Shown here: one piece after another, positions 32,752 through 45,682 of the stretch
Position numbering within the stretch: the first letter of the stretch is position 1
How the letters are laid out: each line of letters opens with the position of its first letter
Assembly (NCBI RefSeq): GCF_022539665.2
Contig: NC_081336.1
Coordinates: 4,294,221-4,358,220 of the forward strand
Reading direction: 5' to 3'
DNA: 64,000 bases
Origin: Daphnia carinata
Lineage: Eukaryota; Arthropoda; Branchiopoda; Diplostraca; Daphniidae
Translations under genes and position numbers: made by a program
The notes under the pieces: model-generated
The model's database searches: none
The model's input: the letters and a program-made list of their open reading frames with translations, nothing else
Told to the model about the DNA's origin: nothing

Positions 32752-33793
32752 TCGAAAATACCTGTGAAGCCCACCTTACTCTATACATCAGAGGAAAATT
32801 TAATGTAAATTCACACATTTTTTTTCTATGTCACTAGAAATGAGAACAAAGTTTGATAGGCCATGCTTTGGTGCTACCTCGTTATCAGATTAAAAGAGCA
32901 TGTACATCTACGATCTTTCACGTGTTCCAGAAAAATTCGGAAGGCATCAGTTTGACATGAAATCTAAATAGTCTCTAAATTAAGCGGGAAAATCCTGCTC
33001 ATTAAAAAATCAATGCCAACATTAATGCTTATCTTATTAGCAAACGGTTAACTGTGACGCATAGAAGAAAAATTCCCACTTAAGGTTACAAAACAATGTA
33101 TTTGCAGCGATGCCAGAAGTCAGTTTTGTTAACAGACGCATAGTCTTATCAGGTCTTATTCTTATCAGAGGGATCGAGATCTTTTCAGCATAGTGGCCTA
33201 GTGCTCGGCCCCGGTTTAATCTCCCCATAGGTTACCCAAGTCAAGCTTAATACGTAACATATGTTTTTTTTCATCATTTCTAACCTTCGCTTCAGTACCT
33301 TCCGGTAGTAAACTATTCAAGGGTAACCCTATCCCTATTCATGGATAGACCGCGTACGTGCCCTAGATCGACCACTATCTAACTTTCTATCTCCAACTGT
33401 AAAATTTTTGTATTGAAATTTGAAATAGAAAACAGACACGAACACATAATCACAGGTACTATTTCTCCATTGGAGCTAGGGAGATCTCACTGTCGCCCTT
33501 AGAGCCCCTGTGACATTTTAGAAGATGCCGGTTTAAATGGCATCACATAAAAAAAGTTATCGAATCGGAAAATTTCAAACAACAATTCTGAAAATCATGG
33601 CCAGAATTTTACACTTAAGAGCAACCTTGAATTCTTTCATTACTTTCGAATTTTATAATCTCTATTCATTTAAAGAGCGTGTTTTAAGTTGGTGAAAAAA
33701 TGTGGTTAATGCATTATATTCAGTGAAATAGGACGTCTAAGTATTTCTTAGCTTTCGCTGAGTTATATGAAGCCATCAATAATTGTTAGCACA
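32752..33793. other. Intergenic, nothing recognised
   Basis: 5' flank of the zinc-finger gene and upstream region of the tRNA. A possible non-coding 5' exon of the zinc-finger gene may lie just above 32751 (CTTCACAG|GTATTT is visible on the minus strand). Nothing else was seen. Confidence 0.4.
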
Positions 33794-33865
33794 GGGGGTA
33801 TAGCTCAGTGGTAGAGCATACGACTGCAGATCGAGAGGTCCCCGGTTCAAACCCGGGTGCCCCCT
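33794..33865 (+). tRNA. tRNA-Cys (GCA)
   Basis: 72 nt that fold as a complete cloverleaf. Acceptor GGGGGTA pairs with TGCCCCC, with one G-T wobble. The D-arm GCTCAGTGGTAGAGC, anticodon loop CTGCAGA (anticodon GCA) and T-arm CCGGG-TTCAAAC-CCGGG are all present. The A-box and B-box are perfect, and TTTT at about 33869-33872 can serve as Pol III terminator. Unlike the tRNA-like repeats elsewhere in the window, all stems close. Confidence 0.95.
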
Positions 33866-34168
33866 CTAATTTTATAAAAAGTTCGAGGAAAGAAGCATAA
33901 AGCTTCGCACATTGACTTTATTTCTTACGCTTTTATAATTTTTTAAAATGGTTCCTATAGGTTACGAAAGCTAACGGCATTAAAATTGGACACGTTGTTG
34001 GAACGTAAATAATTAAAAATTCAGGTTTGCAGAGCCAAATCCAACATCCTTGTATTTCAAGCAACAAGGTTTTTAATCATATATTTTTGCGTGTTTCCTC
34101 CTATTACGAATATTGTAGGCAAAGTACAGGAATAGAAACCAAAGACGGTGGCCGAAGCAATGGCGTAG
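33866..34168. other. Short intergenic stretch
   Basis: The Pol III terminator and the 3' flank of the serine-protease homologue. Nothing else recognised. Confidence 0.4.
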
Positions 34169-35640
34169 CTAAGAAAAATTCTTTTTAATCCAGTCCATGT
34201 AAGCCGTGATCCTCATGTAAATTCCTGGGTAATTGAAATCCATACAGCCTTTCCCCCAGCTCATAATGCCGATCTGACGTCCCTCAACAATGACAGGTTC
34301 GCCGTTGCTATCGTCCTAAAACCAAACAAATAACAAGAGGCTATATAGGTTTCAATTCGTACCACTAATGAAACGACCAACAATTCAGCTTGTGGAATTT
34401 TAAACATAATTAAGGTACACGAAAACAGTTGAACACTTGTGCGTTTACATTTACGGTTTCTATTATAAAACGGTATGTAAAGCTTACATGGCAAACGAGT
34501 CCTTCTTGAGAACCTGCAGAGGCACACAGGGAAGAGCTGGATATCTTCAAACCATATTTTTTGCTGCACGCTTCATTGGTGATGATGGTTACTGGGACTT
34601 GCAATAAAATTTTGTGACTTGTCGATGCTACAAACCAATTATAACTTTAACAGTCAGAAAAAAATAATAATAATCCCCAAAAATGGTTTAGCGAAGGCAA
34701 CCTGATTTTGTGGCTCCCCAACGAAGTATGGTCCCAGTTTTGCCAACATAGTCATCCGTTGTGCCATCCGCAGGAAGACTCAATGGATAGAGCGTCGTCA
34801 CATTGCCGTCCAAAGTCAACACAGCAATATTGTTAGCCTGTTTGTTGATGAACGAAAGCATTCAAAAATTTAATTAGTAATGGCAATTAAACAATTTGAG
34901 TAGGCAAATGCATATAAGTGAATCGGTTATATGTTTTTACTTTAGTCTTTCTGTCGTACAGTTCGTGAATTTTGACACGAAGAACATTGCTAATGACAGC
35001 TCCGGGATTGTAGGTTTTCAGAGCGACGGTATTCAGGTAAACCTTAAGTTTTGCAAGGTCGTTGGTTTTCTGCACACCAGATAAACTGTAATTGATACAA
35101 TGTACGAATTAAATTTCAAATATCTTTTAATAAGAACATTTTCCGCCATGCTAATCTAAAATAATTTACAATGCTACGCAGTCGGCTCCAGTCAAGACAT
35201 GGTTATTGTTGATTAACGTAGCTCCACAAATTTGACGCCCTTCAAATAAAACCGCACCCTAGATAAGTTTTTATGAAATTTAAATCAATTACATTTGATT
35301 TCTGGTAATGAAAATCAAACTTACCACACTTGGGAAAGCGCCACGACGAACCGGAGTTCCCACAAAAGATTCGCTAGCATCGTCGTCATCAGCTGAATGT
35401 TTTCCTGCTTTAAAAAAAAATTTAATTTTAATTCCATATTTTCTATAATTTGTTAAAATTTTGAAAGGTATAGTCCAATAATTAGTAAAACAAAGCATGG
35501 ACTGCAGTACCTTGCACTGTGGGCCATGAAATAGCAGCGGCCGCAAGGCATCCAATTACCTTAGAAAAACGTTTTTTAGTAAATCGTATTTTAAATAACC
35601 TTTTAATGTCTATGCAATTTACTAAGAGAGAAATTCGCAT
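34169..35640 (-). CDS. Catalytically inactive serine protease homologue (S1 family)
   Basis: Eight exons on the minus strand: 35640-35623, 35559-35511, 35404-35325, 35258-35170, 35085-34941, 34837-34702, 34627-34488 and 34315-34169. All joins keep frame, giving 267 residues. A signal peptide (MRISLLVIGCLAAAAIS) and a trypsin fold are visible: GRQICGATLINNNHVLTGADC, NNIAVLTLDG, CSKKYG, and IGIMSWGKGC to YMDWI. The catalytic triad is broken: the His of AAHC is Asp75 (GADC) and the Asp of NDIA is Asn130. The Ser is kept (Ser222), but GDSGGP reads DDSNGEP, so the oxyanion glycine is also lost. There is no IVGG activation motif; the corresponding place reads TPVRRGAFPS. Arthropod SPHs act as cofactors or decoys in immunity, clotting or digestion; the role here is inference only. 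Confidence 0.9.
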
Positions 35641-38600
35641 TCTCGGTGATACGCGCGAGTTAATACGGAGAACGTCTAACTGGCACAACACGTCCCAGGA
35701 AATTAGTTTTGCGTTATATTAGTTCGATTAATATGCGTTGGTCAATCGGTCTGGCGTATATGCACAGAAGGACTGAATGTAAACATGGACGTATGTGGGA
35801 AACTAGGCTGACTGTCATGCAACCCATAATTCAATTAGGGCTTATCGATATACCGTCCGTCGTTCTGTAATGCCAGTTGCTGTTGAATCAACAAATGTAT
35901 CTGGCAGTGCAGGCGTGATCGTGTTATGTTTCCATGCATGACAGCTACTTCCTTTCGTCAGCACAGATACCTGTCTTACTCACAGGTAAAGCGAGCATTG
36001 GAATGAGTTTCAGAATAAGCTTTTGAGTATAGGTTGGGTGGATGAATAGGAAGGTGTTACAAGTGAAATACAAAAGCATTGCTTTTGTTGTATGAATAAA
36101 ACATTTGATTTAACAAGTAATCTGCTGGGTTAGAGGCATTTAAATTCACCTTTTGCTCAACAAAAATAATCATAATAATCATAAGCATCCACTAGGAGAT
36201 TGTCATTTTTTTTTTCTAATGGCCTACATTCATTATAATTGCTAAAAATGTCAATCAGTTTTATTTCGTTTCTCCCGAATATTACAATCACGATGTCGTA
36301 CGTGCAAACTGAAGGCGGTTCGCTATTGTTAAAAAACCGCAGCACGAAAATCGATTCACGCATTGGCAATTCATTCGCCATAGCAAAACATAACCTTGAA
36401 GCGACCGGTGTCTTGTGCGATGCCGTTTCCTACAAGGACTTTTTCGTTGCATCTCATAAGTTGCCACGGGGGATCAAAATGGAAACGTTCTTTTCTTTTC
36501 TTTTTGATAGGTGTCATTCGTTTAAGCTTTAGAGGTCATGTAGTTAAAAGTAAGTAAATTTTTGCTTTCTTTTCGTGCCACGGTTTGAAGTTTCTTATCA
36601 AATATCAATTACGATACGAAACAAAGTTAACTCAAAGGGCATATGAGCACGTCGCCGATGTAAATTGGCGAACAGAGACCCAAAGTAATATTGCTGGCAA
36701 TTATTTTTTTAAGGCTAAATACAAACAAACAATTGACAAAGCAATCAACATGCTAATATTTCGGTTTCAACGGGGAAGAAAAGAAAGCTGCAGAATGCAA
36801 TTAAAAACGTCTTTGTCTGCCGCAGCGTGAAATTATGTTGTCCTGTGCCCTTATTATTTAAGAGCTGTGAAACGACCTTCCTTCTAAATATTTGTCGAAG
36901 AAAAGTTGAAATTATCGCAGCCATTTGGTATTTAGTTTGGCAATGTAATCAGCAGCGTAGAGTCTCCATCTCTTAAAAGCGAAACGTCCTTGCATATTAT
37001 TTGCAGCGTCAGCCTGAGTTTGCATTTATTTTACATCGTCATCCGGACCAAGCGTTTTCATTTTCCATCGTTCACGAAGTAAAATATGTGCTGTAGTTTT
37101 TAGCCGCTAGCGACAGCCACACCTAGTAGTCTTTATCAGACGCTTCGAAAAATGCAGTCGGTATTGCCAGACATCCGCAACTCTCTTCAGCGAAATAAAA
37201 TATTTGGCTGACACAGTAACCTTGCCCTGTTTTCTTTGTTTGCTTCGGTTTCTTTGTTATTATTACTACCAACAACGAACCGAGTCGTCATTATCGGACA
37301 ATTTGTACGCACGGTGAAAAAGAAAAGGGCGAACGTAAACACTTTCATCAAAGGGCAAAGATGGGCGGTTTGAACGAATGCCATGTGAAATGTGCCAATT
37401 TCTGTCGTTCGGCCGAAATGGGGCCAACTGCCTTGTAATCATAGATTCCTGGCAAACGACAGGTGGTTTTACAACCACAACATTATCTACCCAACGCAAA
37501 CTGCGCACGAGACTCGGCCGGAGCCTCGTAAACGAGTAGACCAAGGGAAACCATCGGTATTCCCCTCCATGTAGTTTTTGTTTTCCCCCCAAAATTAAAA
37601 TCAATAATAAGAAACAACTGCATAGTTTGCCTACAACTATTACAGTATTTAATTCGGGGATTGTATTATTCCTGACAAAGTGGCTTTCTTCTGTGCAATT
37701 TCAAAGAATCAGTCACAGATGTGGCGACCTGGCGACCTTCAAGCATTATCGTGATGATTGAGTTGCTTCCAGGAAAATGATAATCAATGTATAGAAACTC
37801 TTGATTTATCTTATTCTTCGAAAGTAGAAATTAGCTCGAAGAATAAAATAGCTAAATTGCTATTCGTTTTTGAAGTATTCTTGAAGGGCCGTGCATAGTG
37901 GGTTCATAGTTGATTGTTCGTCTTCTGTCACATTGTTTTTTTTTTCCTTACAAGAAGTACAAGGAAAACTGTAAATACCACCGGCGTTTGGCGTACAAAC
38001 AATAGTCTTCCAAGGTCGTACTAGTCCGCGAGTGGGTCTCTTGCAAAAAAGCCTGTCGTTTTCTAAGCCGCAAACGATCAGCGTAAGATGAAACGTCAAG
38101 ACGCGAGAGTCCTTTCAAGGTTCTACTCGTATATCCAATGACGCTAGCTATAGGCCATTCCAATTTGGAATCACAGCGAGGAAAAGATTAAGGTCAGCAA
38201 AGGGCTAAAAGACTGCTTGATACCAGTGTTCGGTGCTGCGTCCGTTAACACTGACGCGTGGGGGCGTGTACCAAATCTAAGCTGGGCCGAATTGTTTTTG
38301 TTTTTGAATCAGTGCGTGAGCAACCGGACGGAGTCGCGGTCGGAACCGAAGGGTCTGTCGGCTCACGTAACGTCCCATTCAACGTTTCATTTCACTTTGC
38401 GTTGTTGACTGGTTATACGTTAGCGCAGTATACGTCGAGTGTTGCCCTTAGTGCGTCTTTTTATCGGCATCGTCCCGCCTTACCAACAGCCCGATCAATA
38501 TTGTTGACCTTTGAATCATCGATTTTTCCCGCTTTTGAGCGTATCTGTTTTGTTTTCGCTAATGTGAACATCGGTTGTGTTCTTATCTGCTAGACACGAT

Positions 38601-38720
38601 AAAAGATTGCGTCTTTATTTGATGAAGAAACGCGTATGTCTTTTGGGGTTTTAAACTCACGTGCCCGTGTCGCAGTTTGAGTTCAGTTCACCCGTGATTG
38701 TCACTCTGTCCGGTCGCACT
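35641..38720. other. 3-kb intergenic region, no supported gene
   Basis: Several short frames exist, for example a 71-codon minus-strand frame at 37948-38163, but none joins to others by splice sites or resembles a family I know. The part after about 38190 is GC-richer and may include the FAXDC2 promoter and 5' UTR. Confidence 0.4.
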
Positions 38721-40607
38721 ATGGACAAAGGGAAACCATCCATTTGGACTTGGGCAAGGGATTCAGCTATATTGGTAATCACCATCGTGTCCATTTTCGC
38801 TGCGTTTAGCAACAGCCTCACTTGGTAAGCAATCCCATAAACTTCCACACACACACATAAAAAAATGGTTTCCCTTTAACCTTGTTGAGTTTGCCTGTTT
38901 ACGTTAAGACCTATCCGAGCTTTGAGAGTAAAAAAAAAAAAAATCAGCTATAACCACAAAAGGATTTCATCAATTCACCATCCTTTTTGGCAGGCATTTA
39001 CAACAACTTTGGGGAGCTTCTGGGGATTTTTGGCAAGCGCGATGGGACCAGTTCCTCGATCGTTTTGGAGACGATGAGGCCGTACTCTTTATTTACGGTA
39101 TGTGATTGTATCAAGACCTTGACGTATACTGTTCTCACCATTTGGGGAAAAAATTGGGTTCTGCGAAATGCGCACGGAAGTGTTAGAGGACAAAGCGGGG
39201 AGTCGATGGAGTCACGTAGGCGATGTTTGCTATTCAAACACTGTTGCTTTCGTTTGCTCTTTTTTCGGTGGTTATAGGAACAACGTTATTGACGATGAGC
39301 CTGTACTGGGGCGTCGGTTTAATCTACGTTTTGATGGATCGCTTTAATTGGCCCAAGTGGATTCGTAAATACAAAGTTCAACCCGGTACAAATGAACCTG
39401 TGGATACGAAGCGCCTCGTTTCTGTAAGTCTTTTAATCTTTATCTTAGTATATCTGCATGTCTGCGCCAAGCGTCTTGCGTCTTTTAATCTTTGTTTGTG
39501 ATAAAATGCCAGTTATGCTCAACAACCCGTTTTTTTTTTTTACAAAAGGAAATGCCACTTTAGCAGGTTTCAATGCTTTGTATTACGAATGTTGCGTAAT
39601 TTCTTCGTCAACGTCTAAATTTCCCTTAGCGTTAAACACGTTCTTCAACATTGCTCTCTTTTTTCTTAAATATTGAAATCGTTTTCCTTTTTTGGCAAGG
39701 CTTTCGGTCAGGTATTGTTTAACCAAACAGTCGTTGGCATCCCATTCGCAGCCTTTGGTTACTGGATGAAGCCGAAACCTGGCATGCCCGTTCGCGTACT
39801 GCCAACTTTCAGTAGCGTCCTATTAGGTGAATAGATTTCACTATCAACTCCACTAATGAAGTTTTAGAAACACAACTCAACTTCTCATAATGCTTCCGTC
39901 AAAACAGAACTGGCCGTTTTTATGGTCGTCGAAGAGATTTTCTTCTACTATTCTCACAGGTGTGTCAACATTTTTCTTTGTCACCGTCACTCGTTTCTAT
40001 AATTATCGAAGGTTAACCTCGTCAGAAAATCAACAAAATTTTTGTAATATTTCCATGAATTAGGCTATTGCATCATAGACGACTGTATAAACACATTCAC
40101 AAGAAGCATCACGAGTGGACTGCCCCAATAGCCGTAACAGCAATTTACTGCCATCCACTTGAGCATTTATTGTCCAACGTATTACCTCCAGCACTAGTGA
40201 GTTAAACAAGTTTAATATTTTTGGGGGAATTCCCTGTGAATTCTTTCCAGATAATCACACACTTTCTTTCTGGTTCCCTTCGAATCGACTCGAAGGGCAC
40301 AATCATCATGAGCTCTCACATTTCCACGTCGTGGCTCTGGTATTCCATGGCTATCCTGCGTACATTAAACGATCATTCCGGCTACCATTTGCCATTTTTC
40401 CCTTCGCCGGAGGCCCATGATTTCCATCATCTCAAATTCACCGAATGTTTCGGATTTCTGGGAATTCTTGATTATCTTCACGGTACCGACCAGATGTTCC
40501 GCTCTTCACCCGCGTTCAAACGTCACGTGGTGTCCCTGTCAACGCAACCCCTTCGCGCACAGTTCCCCGACCAAAACAAAGTTAAAATCCATTCGAACGG
40601 CGAATAA
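38721..40607 (+). CDS. FAXDC2: Fatty acid hydroxylase domain protein 2 (membrane di-iron oxygenase)
   Basis: Seven exons (38721-38824, 38994-39097, 39278-39423, 39700-39826, 39908-39959, 40064-40196 and 40251-40607) give 340 residues. It belongs to the sterol desaturase/fatty acid hydroxylase superfamily of ER membrane enzymes, which use a di-iron centre held by His boxes. Visible boxes are SHRLLHH (176-182), HKKHHEW (from 190), HISTSW to HSGYH (245-268) and HDFHH (278-282). Hydrophobic segments lie near the N-terminus ([13 protein letters not shown]), in exon 3 and in exon 4. A LHGTD motif near the end is typical of the family. FAXDC2 in vertebrates acts as a C4-methylsterol oxidase-like enzyme; the substrate here is unknown, since arthropods do not make sterols de novo. 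A decayed copy of the last two exons lies directly downstream. Confidence 0.9.
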
Positions 40608-41273
40608 AGGCCAAGATAGAAAAAAAAATGCGTTCGTGAAATCGCTTGAAGCTGTTTTACTTTAGAGACAGCAGGGTTTTCGCTTTCCCCATGTACGAAT
40701 ACGTGAATACGTTCTTAGTTATTGAATTTGTTTTATTACGAGGGGATCTTTACGTGTCATCTATTAACACTGGGACTAGTCTGTGATTTCCATGTTGATA
40801 ATCTATACATATATAAAATTTACATCGACGCTCGCAATAAAAAGGTATTAACCTGATTTTGAATTCCAACAGTTCATTTTTTCGTTGGGTGTCTGTTGCT
40901 GCTGCACGCTAATTAAGCCATACCGGGATCGGAGGTATTCTTGTTCACTTATGACTTTCTAATTCTTTTCTAATTTTTTGCCGAGAACTATTTACTCTGA
41001 ACTGGATTTACAACAAAAAAAGAAACGCCAGTCTCTAACTTCAAAATGACACGAATGCTGTTGGTAGAAATCTTTAAGTCAATGACCGTATATTTGCATA
41101 GAACTCCGAACGGGAACAGATCAAAAAAAAAAAAAAACCAGCAATGTTTTTAACTATCAAGCAAAATGTACTTCCGCAGTTGCTATTTGCATTCTGTTTC
41201 CAAATACAGCCAAATAATAAAAATTGCTTTGAATAAATAAGGCATTATTTGTTTTTCCGCTTTCTAATATGTT

Positions 41274-42120
41274 TCTAAGGTTAACCTCGTTAGAAAATCG
41301 ACAGAAACTTTTTGTAATCTGCCCATGGATTAGACTTTTGCATTATCGACGAATGTAAAAATACCATCAAAAAAAGCATCATGAGTGGACTGCACTCATC
41401 GCCAGAACAGAAATTTACTGCCATCGGCTTGAGCGCCTGCTGAACAACATTTTATCTTCTAGTGGGGAAACCAGTTTGATCGGGGTATTCCCCGTGAAAT
41501 GATTCCAGATACTAACACACTTTCTTTCTCGTTTTCCTTCAAAATGGCTCGAAGTGCGTAATCGCCTTGACATCTCACTTTTCCATGCCATGGCTATCTG
41601 GTATTCCATGGCTATCGTGCGCATATTACACGATCTGCAGTTTGCCATTTTCCCCTTCGCCATGATCTTCACCTCAAACTCACCGAATGTTTCAGATTTC
41701 TCTGATTTTTTTATTATCTTCACGGTACCGACTAGACGTTCCGCTTTCTCCCGCTTTCAAACGTCTAAAGACATGCGGGGAGTTGTAGGTATTCGTGTCC
41801 ACTTCTGATGTTCTAAATTGTTTTCCAGAGGTTTTTTGTTAAGATTTATTTACCTTGAACTGGATTTACCGCAAAAAGAAAGGCCAGTTTCCAACTTCAA
41901 AATGGCACAAATGCGATTGTTAAAACTCTTGAAGTCGTTGACCATGTATTTGCATAAAACTCCGCAGTGGAACAGGTTTTAAAAAATAACCAGCATTGTT
42001 TTCATCTCTTCAGCAGAATATATACACCCACAGCTCGCTATTTGCAGTTTTATTTCCATATACAGCAAAATAATAAAAGAAATTTCGAATAAATAAGAGT
42101 GATCTGTCTTCCGCTTTCTC
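41274..42120 (+). pseudogene. Decayed tandem copy of the FAXDC2 3' half
   Basis: The sequence from about 41279 repeats that from about 40011, through exon 6, intron, exon 7 and ~400 bp of 3' flank. The exon-6-like part (from about 41332) reads LLHYRRM and then TAA, so the second His of the HH pair and the frame are both lost. The HDFHH box region is shortened by a deletion (CGCCATGATCTTCACC). The 3' flanks also match, for example ACTGGATTTAC followed by an A-rich tract, and AACTTCAAAATG. It is a partial tandem duplication that is no longer coding. Confidence 0.8.
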
Positions 42121-42557
42121 ATGTGTACATAAACAGAGCAAAAAAAAGGTACGAGGACACATTCCGTTTGAGGGGATTTTCGTCTAAACCTGAACGTTTT
42201 AGGCGTTCTTGGCGTTGTGTCTCGTGCGCATATTGCAAACTTGAATAATTTCGTATTTTCTAACAGTTGAACGTTATAGGTGGAGTGAAAAAAGTATTAG
42301 AATCCTTGTTCTACTTTTTGCTCGCCATTCTCAGCGCATAATGTAATTATCTATGAATTAGCAACGCAAAACCTCAAAGTCGTCCCTAGGAAGACTGCAA
42401 CAGGTGAAAATCCAAATTGAAATGCAAACATATGGACATGAATTATTTGCTGGCGCAAGGGCATTTATTCTTAATAGTCAATGCGTTCAATTCACCGTTG
42501 CTACACGACTTGAAGATAACAAAATCCTATGCAACGTCGTAGTAAACTCTGGATTCG
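42121..42557. other. Spacer after the FAXDC2 duplication
   Basis: AT-rich. Convergent with the 3' end of the trypsin-like gene. Nothing recognised. Confidence 0.4.
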
Positions 42558-43978
42558 TTAAACAGTGTTAGCTTTAATCCAGCTGTAGAAAAACGTGAGT
42601 CGTGTGTAGACTCCGGCGTATCTCGAATCGGCACAACCATAACCTTTTAAATTGTGAATCACATTCAAACACATTCAATACAACGTCTACATTAGAAATC
42701 TTAAATATATTCGTGTACCCCAGCTGACGATGCCGACTTGTGTTCCATGAACAATCAACGGTCCTCCAGAGTCACCCTGCAATACAATAAACGCGCGGTG
42801 TTAGAATATTCCTCGAATAACTTTCACTACCAATCGCTAGCAAATGAAGAAAAGTAGTCGGTAAAAATTTAATTAAAATACCTGACAAGTGTCTGTTCCA
42901 TCAGCATGAGCGCATAACATTGAGCTACTGATTCTTGTATCGACGTACATAGCAGAGCACTGAGAGTTGGTGATGACCTTTACGGAAGATTCCAGCAGCT
43001 TGTTGGATCCAAAGCCGCTAGATTCCTCCTCAGCCAGCGTCTTGTGCGTCCGACCGAACCCAATAATAGTGCCCCACAAGCCGGCATAACTAAACAGAAA
43101 ATCAAATGAAGTCAACAAAACAATTTACGTTAAAACGTTGCGCTTTATAGACACCGTCAAAATGAACATCGTTGAAAAAAAACTGAATTTGGGTCAATGC
43201 GTCGATAAAATTAATGAATGCTTGGATTAAAATTGCACTCAATCAAAATCCGATTTTTTTTTTTTTAATTCTTAAATCAAAATTGAAATACCTCAAGGTG
43301 GTGCCGATTCGAGGTAGCGATATTACCGAGATGCCTTCGACTGGCGAGTCCAACGTTACAACTGCAATATCATTGACCTGAACAACGAGCAAATCATGAC
43401 TGCCGCTTTGAACAAAAAAGTGATTAGCATACGCTAGTTGCCGAATTATAGTTCCTGTGATGGACTATCTTTTTTACGCCCCTATGGATGGCTCCATCGT
43501 CGGCTGGGCGGATAGTCGTTGTATTCAGCAATACCTTAACAGTACCATAATCGACCTGCTTAATGCTAATAAAAAATTATGCAAAACTACGCGTTAGATT
43601 TAAACGAAATTCTTTCCAACTGTTTACTAGTCGACGCAGTGAGCAGCCGTCAGAACGTGATTGGGTGTTATGAGCGACCCGCCACAAAAAGGTTCGTCAT
43701 CTCGCAATAAAGCCGCCTGTTATTGTTAGAACCAAACAAAAAACGTAGGTTATAAATAAGTTTCATTCATTATAATCTGCAGCCTTTCGCCACTGCCAAC
43801 ACACAGTGACGTTAACACAGCAATTTTTCTTTACCAAAAATTGATAGTCGCCACGTTTGGCTTTGAACCCGCCGACGATCTGATCGTTTTCTTCGTTGTC
43901 ACCGTAATACCCACCGTAATAACCAGAGACGACGTGCGCCACGGCAAAGGTGACGACCATGAAATTTAATGCATTCAT
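42558..43978 (-). CDS. Trypsin-like serine protease (S1), catalytic triad intact
   Basis: Seven exons on the minus strand (43978-43835, 43716-43628, 43565-43433, 43377-43292, 43089-42882, 42776-42719 and 42643-42558) give 267 residues. A signal peptide ([19 protein letters not shown]) is followed by a Tyr/Gly-rich propeptide ([13 protein letters not shown]) and IVGG at 34-37. The triad is complete: LTAAHC (His74), NDIAVV (Asp125) and GDSGGP (Ser223). Asp217, six before the Ser, marks the S1 pocket for Lys/Arg, so trypsin specificity is expected. The residue before IVGG is Gln, not Lys/Arg, so activation may not be tryptic. The exon at 43565 needs the earlier of two AG acceptors (phase 2). It has the same length and a related exon layout as the inactive homologue at 34169-35640, suggesting a paralogous pair. 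Secreted, probably digestive or immune. Confidence 0.92.
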
Positions 43979-45682
43979 CTGGATATACAAAACATGAAGC
44001 GATACGGCCATTTAACATTTCACCTGAAGAGAGTACGTACCGTCCGATTGAAAATGCTATTGCAACACAAGATTCTGGGAAGTATCTCCACAGTTTAGGC
44101 AATAGTGTGGAAGCCGCTTGTAGTTGACAGAGTACGATTGCCACTAATGCACATCGTCAATCGACAACAAGCATTTCATGATCGAAGTATATAGAGCTGT
44201 GCACCTATAACAGACGTGCTATTAATATCAGCTGGTACGACGTGGCCTCGTTTATTCACATCGTCAAGCTATTGACACAGCCCACGTACGTGTAAATGAG
44301 AATTGCCTGAAAGTCTGCAACTGCCGAAGTTTGTTTAGTTGGGATCTATTTGTTGAAAAGTGGAACATTGCAGAGCCAGGGAACGATAGCTGGTCGCAAC
44401 TAGTTGATTAGTTATGGCCCCATGGGCTCAGTTATGTTGCAAATGAGAATTGCTAGCATTCGCTAAAGGCTCACAGCATTTGATGTCACAGTAACGTTAT
44501 GCTGTGTCTAGCGTCATTGGCGACGCGCTAACAAGTTTTCAGAGTATATGTCTATGCCCTTAAGACGTCCTCCAGTCTGCATTTCATATCGCCAAGGACG
44601 ACGGAGATCATCAATGTTATAAGATGCCAGTCTCGGATTTCTGCTGGTTATGCTTTTGGCTTACTAAACTTTTCTAATGGGTGTGCCTTACGCATGCGAA
44701 ACAAGGGACTGGTTTTCGCTCGCGTTACATAATATTGTATATGGGTGTAAACCTCCATATTTTATGGTTCGTAACGTCCAGCAAAAAGCCAAATTGACAG
44801 AAATCTGGTTTCATGAGCTGTCCACGTGTTGTGTATTATAGCGTACCACAAGTTCCAGTCTCAGCACAAACGTTGCCTTTATAGTACTGGGTGGCATTAA
44901 CGAGGGTGCACTGTACAATTCTCATTTTTTCTAAAGCAACAATAACAAAGTTAATTCGGTAGACAGACTGGCAAAGCTGCTGTGTTATTTATTCATTTTT
45001 ATCGCAGAAAAAGTTCATCTACAGTGGTTATCAAGAGTTATGTACACTGAGCGTAGACGATCTTTAACCGAAAGACTCGCCGCCCTTTGCAACTAAAAAC
45101 TATTGAGCCACTTAAATGCTTTAAAAAAAGTCAAAGATGGTGTGTGTGCAGACAATTTTGTTTTTATTCGACAGAAAATGTTTACGTTCAATCCACAAGA
45201 AAAAAAAAAATTTATAATATGATACGTTCTTTCATAAAATTTTATAGATGATTGGATAAAGGTGTCCATTATTTTGAGACGCATTCAGCTGGTCCTCTAA
45301 AAAATCGTTCCATCAACTTTGTTGAAATTGGTCGACTACCTAAAAAAAGATTTCAAACGTATAAGCTTATACGCACCCATAACTGAAAATTGTGCTTAAT
45401 CTATTAAATGGAATAGGACTATAGTATCAAAAGAGTTGGTCTTATGACGTACCTAATCGGGTGCTTGTATAAATGGCTACCAGATCATCTTTTATTCCTT
45501 AAGGGTGAATGGAAATCCAGCGTATGCGGAAGCAGGGAAGGCAAATGGAAAGTTTTCTTGTTGGTAAGTGGAAGCGCTATCTTTAGCGCCATCAAACTTG
45601 AAGTTGTAAGGGCTGGCAGCTATAACACCAGCGAATCGAATTATTTATTATAACAACTGGACAAAATCTTATTGATTTGTTT
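43979..45682. other. Spacer with trypsin-like gene promoter
   Basis: A minus-strand TATA-like CTATATAC lies at 44187-44194, about 210 bp above the start codon of the trypsin-like gene. The remaining ~1.4 kb shows no exons. Confidence 0.4.
44187..44194 (-). promoter_or_regulatory. TATA-like box of the trypsin-like gene
   Basis: CTATATAC on the minus strand, upstream of the protease start codon. Position and sequence fit a TATA element; a 5' UTR of ~180 bp would follow. Confidence 0.35.

Noticed and set aside
37948-38163. 71-codon minus frame with protein-like texture
   Set aside because: No partner exons, no family resemblance, no promoter or polyadenylation support.
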